This document shows positions 1 through 10,358 of a stretch of 64,000 nt of DNA, piece by piece (position 1 is the stretch's first letter; the number at the start of each line of letters is the position of its first letter). The position numbers were made by a program, and so were the translations under genes. Source of the stretch: Methanobacterium sp964452085 (GTDB lineage: Archaea; Methanobacteriota; Methanobacteria; Methanobacteriales; Methanobacteriaceae); contig CAYVKL010000001.1 of the NCBI GenBank assembly GCA_964452085.1, positions 62,001 through 126,000 on the forward strand, in the 5' to 3' direction. Under the pieces are notes generated by a model. The model saw only the letters and a program-made list of their open reading frames with translations. It was not told where the DNA came from and made no database searches.

Positions 1-42
1 TTCATCCTCGATTTCTTCCTTGGATTTGTTTTTATCCGTCAT
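1..42 (-). CDS. N-terminus of an unidentified protein, cut by the window edge
   Basis: Reading leftward from an ATG at 42 gives 14 residues, MTDKNKSKEEIEDE, before the window ends. A GAGGT ribosome site sits six bases upstream, so the start is credible. The fragment is very acidic and lysine-rich, which is compatible with many proteins. It is too short to name. It is transcribed away from hcp and shares the AT-rich intergenic region with it. Confidence 0.55.
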   Translation of the reverse strand, partial: MTDKNKSKEEIEDE

Positions 43-488
43 GAAAAACCTCAGATTATAAACGCGAGTTTTAATTAAAATTAAAAAAATTACTTACTAC
101 TCTATTGTTTTTTAAGAATATTAATTTTTTCATTAATAAACAATATTTAATAAAAAGAAATTAGTAATTTCCCAACAAACCCCCTATTCTATTTATTTTG
201 AGTTTAAAAACAATATAAACATTTAGAAACAAATGAATCTAATTTTAATCAATTATATTCGAAAAAATCGTTTTATCCTAACTCTGAGTAATTGATTTAT
301 ATTGAACCAGAATCTTTAAATAGTTTGTTCTATAAGTATAGAACATTCGATATATGTAGAACTATTCGATGTTTGTAAAACAAATTAGTTGTGGATTTGT
401 AAATATAATGAAAAATCGGTGATGAAACATGGCATTTGTAGACTTATTCAAGAAAAAAAATGTTGAAAATAATGAAGGAGGAGATAAA
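43..488. other. AT-rich divergent intergenic region upstream of hcp
   Basis: Between the edge gene and the preferred hcp start there is no convincing reading frame. The left 270 bases are AT-rich with no clear structure. The right part holds the hcp TATA-like box and operator-like repeats (separate entry). An ATG at 429 is in frame with hcp but has no ribosome site, so 429-488 is probably leader. Confidence 0.5.
313..375 (+). promoter_or_regulatory. hcp promoter with palindromic operator and TTCGAT repeats
   Basis: A TTTAAATA box near 315-323 is followed at once by a perfect 9-base inverted repeat with a 2-base centre at 326-345 (TGTTCTATA-AG-TATAGAACA). Next come two near-copies of TAGAAC(T)ATTCGAT, the first ending about 350 and the second about 370. 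A palindrome just downstream of a TATA box is the usual position for an archaeal repressor site. The MsvR-like regulator 1.9 kb downstream is the natural candidate binder, by inference only. Confidence 0.6.
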
Positions 489-1799
489 ATGGAGAAAAAA
501 GAAGCATTAGATATGTTCTGTTACCAGTGCTCCCAAACAGCTCGTGGCACTGGCTGTACCATTAAAGGAGTTTGTGGAAAAGAGCCTACCGTGGCGCGTC
601 TGCAAGACAACCTTTTATTCGCCATAAAGGGGATATCCGCTTACCTTTACCACGCTCGTGAATTAGGTTACAGTGACGAAGAAGTGGATGCTTTCCTGGA
701 AAGAGGTTTCTATTCCACTCTGACCAACGTCAACTTCGACGCCGGTCAATTCGTTAATCTAGCCTTAGAAGCAGGTCAGATGAATATTAAAACCATGCAA
801 CTATTAAAAAAAGCCCACATTGAAAAATACGGCGAACCTGTGCCCACTGAAGTGCCTGTTGGATCAGTTAAAGGACCGGGAATTATTGCCACTGGACACA
901 GCCTAAAAGCACTGGAAGAACTCCTAAAACAAACCGAAGGAAAAGGAATCAATGTTTACACCCACTCTGAATTATTACCTGCCCACGGATACCCTGGGCT
1001 AAAAAAATACAAACATTTAGTTGGACAACTGGGCGGTCCATGGTTTGATCAAAAAGAAACCTTCTCCAAATACCCTGTTGCCATCTTAGGAACTTCAAAC
1101 TGCGTCCTCTTACCAAAAGATGAATATAAAGAAAGGATGTTCACCAGTGGTGTGGCTCAACTACCCGGAGTGCAACACATCGAAGACTACGATTTCACCC
1201 CTGTAATTGAAAAAGCCCTTGAATTACCAGAACTGGAGGATGAATCTAGAGAAACCGTGCTCACAACAGGATTCGGAGCTTCAACTGTACTATCTCTCGC
1301 ACCCAAAATCAAAGAGTTAGTAGAAGCTGGAAAAATCAAACAGTTCATTCTGGTTGGTGGATGTGACTCTCCTAAACCCCAGGCTAAATACTACACAGAA
1401 TTTGTGGAAAAACTACCTCAAGAAGCAGTTGTCCTAACCTTGGCTTGTGGTAAGTACCGGTTCAATGACATGGATTTGGGAGATATTGAAGGAGTACCAC
1501 GTTTAATAGATCTAGGGCAATGTAACGATGCTATTGTTGCTGTGGACATTGCTGTCGCCTTAACCGAACTATTTGGTGTGGAGCTCAATGAACTGCCATT
1601 AACCATTGTTTGCAGCTGGATGGAACAAAAAGCCGCTGCTATACTCTGGAGTTTGCTGGCCCTGGATATGAAAGGAATATACTTAGGACCCATACTTCCA
1701 GGTTGGGCTAACGAAGAAATATTAAATGTTCTTGTTGAGAACTACGATCTTAAACCGATCGGAGACCCAGAAGAAGACATTAAAGCCATAATGGGATAA
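489..1799 (+). CDS. hcp: Hybrid cluster protein (hydroxylamine reductase), short archaeal class
   Basis: Iron-sulfur/oxo hybrid-cluster enzyme of the Hcp family. It is described as a hydroxylamine reductase and in bacteria is linked to nitric oxide and nitrosative stress; it acts in the cytoplasm. From the ATG at 489 the protein has 436 residues. Cys 11, 14, 23 and 29 form the N-terminal cluster motif, and the conserved hybrid-cluster segments GTSNC, GGCDS, ACGKYR and LGQCND follow. It is about 100 residues shorter than enterobacterial Hcp, as in the thermophile/archaeal class. I chose 489 because GGAGGAG precedes it, whereas the in-frame ATG at 429 has no ribosome site. Its promoter carries a palindrome, and a redox regulator lies downstream. 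Confidence 0.95.
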   Translation: MEKKEALDMFCYQCSQTARGTGCTIKGVCGKEPTVARLQDNLLFAIKGISAYLYHARELGYSDEEVDAFLERGFYSTLTNVNFDAGQFVNLALEAGQMNIKTMQLLKKAHIEKYGEPVPTEVPVGSVKGPGIIATGHSLKALEELLKQTEGKGINVYTHSELLPAHGYPGLKKYKHLVGQLGGPWFDQKETFSKYPVAILGTSNCVLLPKDEYKERMFTSGVAQLPGVQHIEDYDFTPVIEKALELPELEDESRETVLTTGFGASTVLSLAPKIKELVEAGKIKQFILVGGCDSPKPQAKYYTEFVEKLPQEAVVLTLACGKYRFNDMDLGDIEGVPRLIDLGQCNDAIVAVDIAVALTELFGVELNELPLTIVCSWMEQKAAAILWSLLALDMKGIYLGPILPGWANEEILNVLVENYDLKPIGDPEEDIKAIMG

Positions 1800-1807
1800 T
1801 ACATCCC

Positions 1808-1853
1808 TATCCCCCATTTTTTTTAAACCATTTGTGATTGTTTAGAGAACAAT
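1808..1853 (+). terminator. Probable hcp terminator region
   Basis: A T-run at 1817-1825 follows a C-run nine bases after the hcp stop, the usual archaeal T-rich termination signal. At 1837-1853 there is a 6-base inverted repeat (ATTGTT-TAGAG-AACAAT), which could belong to the terminator or be an operator for the next gene. Confidence 0.45.
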
Positions 1854-1971
1854 AAAATAAATTAATTTTAAATATCTAGGATGCGAAAATAATAGTATAA
1901 AAATGTGTAAAAATCAATTTCAATCCCCAATAAATTAAAGAACCCCTCAATAAATAAAATGGTGAGTAAAT

Positions 1972-2169
1972 ATGCCTAAAAAAGAAATAGACAAGGATAA
2001 AGCTTTTGAACAGGCATTAAAAGGCAAAATGGGTTGGAAATGCTCATGTGCCCTTGAAATTGTTGATAAAAAATCTTCTCTTCGAGAAGTTACTTGCAAA
2101 AAATGTGGTATAACTTTTAAGACTGATAGAGATACAGATACATGTTTTCGCTGTGAAAGGGGCCATTAA
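1972..2169 (+). CDS. Small zinc-ribbon protein beside hcp and msvR
   Basis: A 65-residue protein with three cysteine pairs: KCSC in the middle, CKKCG, and CFRCERGH at the end. The spacing suggests a zinc ribbon, or less likely a rubredoxin-like iron site. No enzyme motif is visible. GGTGA precedes the ATG by six bases, and an AT-rich box lies about 95 bases upstream. It sits between hcp and an MsvR-like regulator, all on the same strand, so a role in redox or nitrosative stress is the best guess. In Methanothermobacter, msvR is adjacent to an operon encoding small redox proteins, which is a loose parallel. Function not assigned. Confidence 0.75.
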   Translation: MPKKEIDKDKAFEQALKGKMGWKCSCALEIVDKKSSLREVTCKKCGITFKTDRDTDTCFRCERGH

Positions 2170-2210
2170 TATTATTAGAATTAAATTGGGCAGTATTAAA
2201 AATTAAATTG

Positions 2211-2222
2211 GCTTTCGAAAGC
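2211..2222. promoter_or_regulatory. Perfect TTCGAA-centred palindrome before the MsvR-like gene
   Basis: GCTTTCGAAAGC is a perfect 12-base palindrome 49 bases before the preferred ATG of the regulator gene. It lies in the 101-base gap after the zinc-ribbon gene. TTCG-containing inverted repeats are, from memory, the type of site reported for MsvR, so autoregulation is likely. This is inference from position and sequence. Confidence 0.55.
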
Positions 2223-2270
2223 AATTTAAGTGCAATTATCGGAATTTTAAATCCTTTTAGGATAAAAAAA

Positions 2271-3047
2271 ATGGAAAAAGTTAATAATAAACAGATTCAA
2301 AAAGGAGAACTGGATGAAAACATCCAAATAGAACTCTTCGCCACACCTAACGGTGTGAAAGCCATTAAAAGCCCGGTAAGAATAAAAATTCTATCAATGC
2401 TGCGGGAAGGCGATCTGAGTTTTGATGAAATTGTTAAGTTTTCAGGGCGTGCTAAATCCACCGTATCCAGCCATTTGAAAGCCATGTCGCGAGATGGCAT
2501 AATAAGCTCACGAATGAATCCCCAGGATGCTCGAAAGAAGATATTTTCCATTAAATCTGAATATATTGGTAAATTACACCGAGAAAAACTTCAGGAAGAC
2601 ATCACCGCTTATATCCAGAGGTATATTGCAAGTGAAAACGATCCTTTTGAGTTCTTCAGACTCATATTTCACACTCTAAGGATTTCTCTTTTGACCCAGG
2701 GTGTTGATATAGACCCTATACTTCATGAAGCTGGTTTAAAGGTAGGGGAAGCCCTATACGAAAAAGTTAAAGACCCTAATATGGAAATCTTTCTGGGGAA
2801 TATTGCCAGCTTTTGGGAAACCCACAGCCTGGGATCAGTTGAAGTGAAAACCCTTAACCCCCTAACTATCAGTGTACAAGATTGTTTTGAATGCAGCGGC
2901 CTCCCGTACCTGGGAAGACCAGCATGTGCGTTCGACAGTGGAATATTAGAATCATTATTTAGTTTATACAAGGAAGAAGAAGCTAAAGTTAAGGAAACCG
3001 AGTGTTACGCTCTGGGAGATAAAGCTTGTCGTTTTATAATTGAATGA
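2271..3047 (+). CDS. msvR: MsvR-like transcription regulator (winged helix + V4R domain)
   Basis: A 258-residue regulator. Residues about 25-90 form an ArsR-type winged helix (PVRIKILSML through STVSSHLKAMSRDG), and the C-terminal half is a 4-vinyl-reductase (V4R) domain. Five cysteines at 205, 208, 219, 245 and 253 lie in the V4R domain (CFEC, ACAF, ECYALGDKAC). Methanogen-specific V4R regulators (MsvR) use such cysteines for redox sensing and control oxidative-stress genes, including their own. I chose the ATG at 2271; the frame also opens at a TTG at 2208, but that would place the palindrome at 2211 inside the gene. The assignment rests on domain order and Cys pattern. Confidence 0.82.
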   Translation: MEKVNNKQIQKGELDENIQIELFATPNGVKAIKSPVRIKILSMLREGDLSFDEIVKFSGRAKSTVSSHLKAMSRDGIISSRMNPQDARKKIFSIKSEYIGKLHREKLQEDITAYIQRYIASENDPFEFFRLIFHTLRISLLTQGVDIDPILHEAGLKVGEALYEKVKDPNMEIFLGNIASFWETHSLGSVEVKTLNPLTISVQDCFECSGLPYLGRPACAFDSGILESLFSLYKEEEAKVKETECYALGDKACRFIIE

Positions 3048-3115
3048 ATTTCTATTATTGATTTTATAATATTTGATTTGTAATATTTAATTAAAAAAAA
3101 AGATATTCCATCTAT

Positions 3116-3331
3116 TTAATGACCTTTTATAGCCCTAAATCTGGTTTTAGCAGCTAACCATCTTATTTCTCGATTTTTAACTCTTAAATATTCAATATCA
3201 TCATCCACACAATCATTAATAATCTTGATTAAGACATTTTCTTCAATAAAATCATGGATTATGGTCAATAATTCCTCTTCTTCAATAAAATTATTATTGT
3301 TAAAATTTTTAAACATTACTTGCTCTTCCAT
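3116..3331 (-). CDS. Small hypothetical protein
   Basis: A 71-residue protein, not recognised. It starts at an ATG with GGTGGT upstream. It is acidic in the first half (FIEEEELLTIIHDFIEEN) and basic at the end (RWLAAKTRFRAIKGH), with no cysteine cluster, signal peptide or membrane segment. It converges with the MsvR-like gene and stands alone. AT-rich DNA makes chance frames common, so the ribosome site is the main reason to keep it. Confidence 0.5.
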   Translation of the reverse strand: MEEQVMFKNFNNNNFIEEEELLTIIHDFIEENVLIKIINDCVDDDIEYLRVKNREIRWLAAKTRFRAIKGH

Positions 3332-3535
3332 TAGACCACCAAGCGCAATCCATGGTAATATTATTACTTAAGTAATATAAACTTTATTAAATGTGAAGTC
3401 ATAAGTCTTTCAGGAGGATTTTGATTAATCACTGCTAAAATAATATTTTAATTAAAAAAATACTTAATATAATTCCATTAAAAATCCGAAAAATGGTTTA
3501 AATATTGTATATGAAATTTAAACGAAATATCGATT

Positions 3536-4393
3536 TTATTTTTTTCTAATGATGTCCTGGTATTTTTCTTGCATTAAAAGAGCATCTTTCTCCAAAAAAG
3601 GGGTTTCACAAATAATGGTAGCATTCCAACCACAATCAACCAGGACTTCTAGTAATGGTTCCAGTGGTGGGCCGTATTCTGTTTCCATCATGACATGATG
3701 TTTTCGCTCCCCGGCATCAGTATATTCAATCCTGGTGAAATGACAGTGCAAAAATTCACTTTCCTGACCAGTAGCTGGCAAATTATCCTCTAATTTATCT
3801 AAAATCTTATGATAATCATCATATTCTTTAATACATCCCCGACCCCTGGCATGAAGATGGGCGAAATCAATAGTAGGAACGAAATGTTCAAAAGATTGGC
3901 ATATGTCAATGATTTCATCCAAATTTCCCAGCTGTGACCTTTTTCCAGTGGTTTCAGGTGCGAATGTGAATTTTTTAATTCCCAAGGAATCAAGATCATC
4001 TAATAATTGAGAAATTGCCTCTTTACACTTTTTCAGAGCCTCTTGAGGAGTTTGCTTGGTATAAAATCCAGGGTGGAATACAATGCGATGCGCTCCAATC
4101 CACTCTGCTGCACGGCCAGATTGAACCAGCCTTTCCACTGATCGTTTTAGAACATCATCTTTCATTGCAGCAAGGTTAATATAGTACGGCCCATGCATAG
4201 AAACTCTAATATCATTTTTATGAGCATTTTCAGCCAGTTTAAGAGCTGATTGTTTCTGAATGCGCACCCCATAGGTAGCCTGATATTCGTAAGCTCCCAA
4301 TCCCAAATCTGCTACGTAGTCACATACATTGACTGTTTGACCTTTAAAGCCTAAGGGATTGCCTGCTGGTCCGAATTTTATTTTTTCTTTCAT
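3536..4393 (-). CDS. nfo: Deoxyribonuclease IV (AP endonuclease family 2)
   Basis: A 285-residue TIM-barrel protein of the endonuclease IV family, which cuts DNA 5' to abasic sites in base-excision repair using bound zinc. Visible metal-site segments are SMHGPYYINLA near residue 68, RIVFHPGFYT near 105, APETTGKR near 146, PTIDFAHLHARG near 180 and FLHCHFTRIEY near 215. Length matches the family. No strong ribosome site is visible before the ATG, so the mRNA may be nearly leaderless. An exonuclease III-type gene at 10.4 kb gives the cell a second AP endonuclease. Confidence 0.88.
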   Translation of the reverse strand: MKEKIKFGPAGNPLGFKGQTVNVCDYVADLGLGAYEYQATYGVRIQKQSALKLAENAHKNDIRVSMHGPYYINLAAMKDDVLKRSVERLVQSGRAAEWIGAHRIVFHPGFYTKQTPQEALKKCKEAISQLLDDLDSLGIKKFTFAPETTGKRSQLGNLDEIIDICQSFEHFVPTIDFAHLHARGRGCIKEYDDYHKILDKLEDNLPATGQESEFLHCHFTRIEYTDAGERKHHVMMETEYGPPLEPLLEVLVDCGWNATIICETPFLEKDALLMQEKYQDIIRKK

Positions 4394-4435
4394 GATTATC
4401 GTGAATTATTTAAAAATGGTTATAAAATAAGATTT

Positions 4436-4795
4436 TTAACTGAAATTTAGTTCTAAAGCTTTATTAATTATCTCAATAAGGATATCTTCATTGTAATTAT
4501 CTGGGTTAATTTTGATGTGACGCATATTTTTTCCAGTGCCTTCCAAAGAGTATCCCAATTCAGTTAGTTCCCTCCCTCTAGGGAATTCTAGGTTAATATG
4601 AGCTTTGTGAATTAGAATTGCACACACTGGACCATTTCTCTCATAGAAAAGATTATTCCATTTGATGGTCTCATCAAAGTTAGGTTCTATATCCAGGAGA
4701 AGATTTCTTAATTTCAGGGCAATCCTGGCCATATGATCAGGGTATTTTGAGAGATAATCGTCCAAATTAACTCTTTTAGTCAAAATCTTCACCAA
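4436..4795 (-). CDS. DUF1801-type small protein
   Basis: A 119-residue protein resembling the DUF1801/YdhG group (frataxin-like fold). The typical core is present: RNLLLDIEPNFDETIKWNNL, then a strand CAILIHKAHINLEFPRG, then KNMRHIKI. The function of this family is not established. It lies 17 bases downstream of the trxB stop and is probably co-transcribed. The start is uncertain: TTG at 4795, GTG at 4792, or TTG at 4783, which has the best spacing from GGTGA. Confidence 0.7.
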   Translation of the reverse strand: MVKILTKRVNLDDYLSKYPDHMARIALKLRNLLLDIEPNFDETIKWNNLFYERNGPVCAILIHKAHINLEFPRGRELTELGYSLEGTGKNMRHIKINPDNYNEDILIEIINKALELNFS

Positions 4796-4812
4796 TCTTG
4801 AATTTATCTGAA

Positions 4813-5724
4813 TTACTCTTTAACATCTTCAAAAGCAGATAAAGCAGCTACCGCCCCTGCAGCGCAGGCCACTACCCACTGTTTAATTCCACCAGTTATG
4901 TCACCAGCAGCATAAATCCTTGGAACATTAGTTCGTTGAAATTTATCAGTTAAAATGTAACCTTCCTCATCAAGCTCCACCCCTACGCTAGAAGCTGCCT
5001 CATTAAGGGGTTCTTCTCCAATGGCTATAAATACGCCATCAGTTTCTATTTCTGTCTTCTTCTCAGTTTTACGGTTGTAGAGAACAACACTATTCACAAC
5101 CATGTCACCATTTATCTCTTCCACAACAGTATCCCATATTATAGGGATTTTCTTTTCATGTAATCTATCCTGCAGATATTTTTGAGCCCTTAACTCGTCT
5201 CTGCGATGTACTATCGTAACATTACAGCCTAAATCTGTTAAATAGAGAGCTTCCTGAACAGCTGCATTTCCACCACCCACCATTACAACATTCTTACCAA
5301 TGAATAATGGTCCGTCACAAGTGGCACAATAACTAACACCACGACCAAGGAACTTCATCTCACTAGGTAAGCCTAGCTTTCTGTGATGACTTCCTGTGGA
5401 TATTATCACTGCCTTGGCTTTGTACTCTCCTTTAGGTGTGGTGAGAACCATACTGGATGAATCAGTTTTATCAATTTTCTTCACTTCTTCCATATTTTTA
5501 ATAAGAACATGTTTTTCTGCCTGTTTTTTCATTCTTTCCAGAAGTTCTTTCCCTGCGATGACTTCAAACCCAGGATAGTTTTCCATTGCTGGGACCATAT
5601 AACCCGAACCAGCTCCCCTCATTTTTTCCAGAATTAAAGTTTTCATTCCCTGCCGACCCGCGTATAAAGCTGCGGTTAACCCTGCTGGCCCTTCTCCAAC
5701 TATAATTAGATCATATTCTTCCAT
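4813..5724 (-). CDS. trxB: Thioredoxin reductase-type flavoprotein
   Basis: A 303-residue FAD pyridine-nucleotide-disulfide oxidoreductase. Order: FAD-binding GEGPAG near residue 11, the redox pair CATC near 133-136, the second nucleotide-binding segment GGGNAAVQEA near 150, and a C-terminal FAD motif (YAAGDITGG). It reduces thioredoxin or a glutaredoxin-like partner. Some methanogen members of this family use F420H2 instead of NADPH, and the sequence alone does not decide this. The ATG at 5724 follows AAGGTG. It lies just downstream of gatE. Candidate partners at 34 kb (glutaredoxin, FTR) are in the window. Confidence 0.92.
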   Translation of the reverse strand: MEEYDLIIVGEGPAGLTAALYAGRQGMKTLILEKMRGAGSGYMVPAMENYPGFEVIAGKELLERMKKQAEKHVLIKNMEEVKKIDKTDSSSMVLTTPKGEYKAKAVIISTGSHHRKLGLPSEMKFLGRGVSYCATCDGPLFIGKNVVMVGGGNAAVQEALYLTDLGCNVTIVHRRDELRAQKYLQDRLHEKKIPIIWDTVVEEINGDMVVNSVVLYNRKTEKKTEIETDGVFIAIGEEPLNEAASSVGVELDEEGYILTDKFQRTNVPRIYAAGDITGGIKQWVVACAAGAVAALSAFEDVKE

Positions 5725-5736
5725 CAAACCACACCT

Positions 5737-7626
<1,890 letters not shown>

Positions 7627-7646
7627 ATCAATCACCATTGTCCCCA

Positions 7647-8972
7647 CTATTCCCCATAATCTCGCAAAGAGTATTTAGAAGAGGATTTTTCATTAATTTC
7701 TCCCTTAAGGTTGGTCTCAATGATTTTTTTGACTTCTTCTGAGTTTGTGGTTTGTCCCAGAGCCCAAACCAGTTTGACGTATGCTGTTTCTGGTAACATA
7801 TCACCAACGGGTATAACACCTGCAGATAAAAGTTTACGGCCAGTACTATATACATTAAGATTGGTTCGACCGTAAAGACACTGCGATGACATTAAAACAG
7901 ATATACCTTCATCTGTGGCTCTTTGGACTGAAGGTATCAGATAATCTGGACAATGCCCCAAGCCAGTTCCCTCTATTAAAATACCTTTATAACCTTTGTC
8001 AACATGATAATCTACCATTTCCCCTGTTATTCCAGGATAACTCTTAATAAATGCGACTTTATCTTCTAAAGAGTCATTGACCTTTAAATCACATTCTCCC
8101 CTTCTATGATAGGAGGTTATTTTGTCTTTAATCTTTACTTTTCCATCTTTTACTTTTGCTAGAGGCAAGCTGTTTATACTGGAAAAAGTGTCTCGGCGAC
8201 TAGTGTGCATTTTACGAACTCTGGTACCCCGATGTAAAAGAGCGTGTTTGTCATTTTCTGAGGCATGCATACATACCGTAACGTCCGCTATGTCGGATTT
8301 GGCCACTGCCACTGAACTCATGAGGTTTAGAAAGGCATCAGAAGAAGGTCTGTCTGAACTTCTCTGGGCACCGGTAATTACAATTGGTACTGGAGTTTCC
8401 AGCATGAAACTTAAAGCAGCTGAGGTATAGTGCATTGTATCAGTTCCATGTGCCACAACAACCCCATCAGCACCATTATTGATCTCATCAGCAACAGCCC
8501 TTGCTGCTTGTACCCATAGTTCCGGCTTCATGTTCTCGCTTAAAATGTTCATTATGGCCTTTCCACTGATGTTAGCTTCGTTTAAAAGTTCAGGGGTGGC
8601 TCTTAAAAGGTCATCAGCAGTGAAAGCAGGGTGAACAGCACCTGTTTTATAGTCAATAATGGAAGCAACCGTTCCACCAGTGGATATAATTGATACATCC
8701 ATTTTTTGAGGATCTTTCTCAATTTCAAGTGGAGGTAAATCTATTTTTGGCTTGTCACCTTTTTTCAAAAGATTTATTTCAGCTTCGGTGATAATAACGC
8801 CAATATTATAACCATTATCAAGTTTTAAAACAATATGTAATTCATCAGCATCTTCAGCCCGGTCTAATAACATTCCCTGATATTCTATGTTATTTTTTTT
8901 AATTGAAATAATATCTCCAATGGATATATCCTGTGATTTTAAAAATTGTTCAGCAGATCCGCTATAAGTCAT
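7647..8972 (-). CDS. gatD: Glu-tRNA(Gln) amidotransferase subunit D
   Basis: A 441-residue glutaminase subunit of the archaeal GatDE complex. The first ~90 residues form the small beta-barrel (Tudor-like) extension, followed by an L-asparaginase-type amidohydrolase. The first catalytic Thr lies in STGGTVASI near residue 98, and the second Thr-Asp pair lies in VVAHGTDTMHYTSAAL near 175. It supplies ammonia for amidation on GatE. AGAGGGATG precedes the ATG. The stop codon abuts the gatE frame, so the two form one operon. Confidence 0.95.
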   Translation of the reverse strand: MTYSGSAEQFLKSQDISIGDIISIKKNNIEYQGMLLDRAEDADELHIVLKLDNGYNIGVIITEAEINLLKKGDKPKIDLPPLEIEKDPQKMDVSIISTGGTVASIIDYKTGAVHPAFTADDLLRATPELLNEANISGKAIMNILSENMKPELWVQAARAVADEINNGADGVVVAHGTDTMHYTSAALSFMLETPVPIVITGAQRSSDRPSSDAFLNLMSSVAVAKSDIADVTVCMHASENDKHALLHRGTRVRKMHTSRRDTFSSINSLPLAKVKDGKVKIKDKITSYHRRGECDLKVNDSLEDKVAFIKSYPGITGEMVDYHVDKGYKGILIEGTGLGHCPDYLIPSVQRATDEGISVLMSSQCLYGRTNLNVYSTGRKLLSAGVIPVGDMLPETAYVKLVWALGQTTNSEEVKKIIETNLKGEINEKSSSKYSLRDYGE

Positions 8973-9284
8973 ATCATCCCTCTAATTTTTTTAATTGGCA
9001 TGTTTTAACAAAAATTATTTCAAATTAAAACTTATTTAGTTGCATAAATCCAATATAACCCTGATTAATTAATTAGATTTCTTTTACTTACTTTCAATTA
9101 TTAACATGATTCTTCATATTAATTGGTCTATCTAGGATAAAAATCTATAAATCACTCTTAGAAATTAGGTAACAGTCACATGTTTGAGGAAAATATGGTC
9201 CTTGAAAAGCTTTTTTGAAATTATAAACTGAATTAATGCTATAAATCAATTTTAAATACATTTGATTATTTTTGGGTAATTTTT
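8973..9284. other. AT-rich intergenic region, 312 bases
   Basis: Lies between the gatD start and the end of the next minus-strand gene. It must contain the gatDE promoter (AT-rich boxes around 9000-9040) and the end of the DUF2769 transcript. I see no credible reading frame, RNA fold or repeat. Confidence 0.4.
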
Positions 9285-9581
9285 TTAAAGACCTCTCAAA
9301 TCTTTTTCAGTACCCTTTGTGCAAAAAAGATCATATTGAAAAGTTAAATCTTCAGCAACTTCACATTCTGAACATATACAGTCATCTTCCTCTAAATTGC
9401 ATTCTGATTTACCCAAAACACAATACAACCCCTCATATTTTTCCTGAGCACACTGATTATACATAGGACAATCTGGACAAATGCACAGATCTCCCATTTC
9501 ATCTAAAAATCTCTTATTTATTTCAGATTCAGAAAGGCCTTCTTTAGTTATTTCTTCCATTTTCTCTTGAAACTTGTCCAT
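9285..9581 (-). CDS. DUF2769 cysteine-rich protein
   Basis: A 98-residue cysteine-rich protein. Motifs run CICPDCPMYNQC, then YCVLGKSECN, then CICSECEVAED and LFCTKGTE. This matches DUF2769, a group common in methanogens with unknown function; the cysteines probably bind zinc or iron-sulfur. A paralogue with the same Cys spacing lies at 37644-37937 and shares the MDKF start. GGGGGATAA precedes the ATG. It stands alone between gatD and a membrane protein. Confidence 0.82.
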   Translation of the reverse strand: MDKFQEKMEEITKEGLSESEINKRFLDEMGDLCICPDCPMYNQCAQEKYEGLYCVLGKSECNLEEDDCICSECEVAEDLTFQYDLFCTKGTEKDLRGL

Positions 9582-9656
9582 TCTTTTATCCCCCTATATT
9601 TTTGAATTATTAAATATTTAATTTAATTTTATTTTTTTATATCCTTTTTTTATTCC

Positions 9657-10292
9657 TTAAACTTGGTTTTTCTTCATTATATAAGCTAAAAATCCCACCC
9701 ACGCTAGAGATGCGAATACTGAAGCCCATTCAATTCCTGGAACAGGAATTGTTGGGTTTAAAACTGCCAGAATATCTTTATATTGTGATAAAAGGTACTT
9801 GAATGTAAGGTCAATGATTACGGCAATTAACCCAAAATAAGCCACCCAATGTGCAAATTTAGGATGATTATATAGTGCTATGCTGAGCAGGATAATAATA
9901 AGAAAAAGTGAGCCAAAAACTCCACTTGCAGCCAATACATGTTGTTTTATATGGGTTTCAGGAAAAACACCCACCATGATCAGTGATATGGAAGCAAATA
10001 TTCCCAGGATTATTCCCAATATTAGAATGACTTTTGCCCAGGTTTTATCAGGTTTCCAATCATATAGACCAATGAAAAATGGAATTAAAATTAAACCAGT
10101 TATCATACACCCTAAATTAAAAAAAATTGCACCTGATGGATTTAAATCCACATTTCCCAGGTTACTGAGCCATACATACAATGGATTTACAATACCTGGA
10201 AAGAGCGCTGCTGCCGTGAAAGTGAAAACACAGAACAATATAACTGCTGACAATCCTGTGATTGAGCTTATAGACCAATTTTCCAATTTCAC
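9657..10292 (-). CDS. DUF998 multi-pass membrane protein
   Basis: A 211-residue hydrophobic protein with about six membrane segments. The layout (ITGLSAVILFCVFTF, a short loop with NPLYVWLSNLGNVDLNPSG, then helices to the end) fits the DUF998 family, whose function is unknown. It has a GTG start with AGGGG upstream. The C-terminus is basic (MKKNQV). No enzyme motif is visible, and the neighbours do not suggest a pathway. Confidence 0.75.
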   Translation of the reverse strand: MKLENWSISSITGLSAVILFCVFTFTAAALFPGIVNPLYVWLSNLGNVDLNPSGAIFFNLGCMITGLILIPFFIGLYDWKPDKTWAKVILILGIILGIFASISLIMVGVFPETHIKQHVLAASGVFGSLFLIIILLSIALYNHPKFAHWVAYFGLIAVIIDLTFKYLLSQYKDILAVLNPTIPVPGIEWASVFASLAWVGFLAYIMKKNQV

Positions 10293-10358
10293 GGTTATTT
10301 CCCCTAAATATTATTTATCATTATTTGTCTAATTCTATTCCATCTATTTCGAGCTGTG

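Noticed and set aside
8122..8430. A 102-residue plus-strand frame inside gatD
   Set aside because: Shadow of gatD; no independent support.
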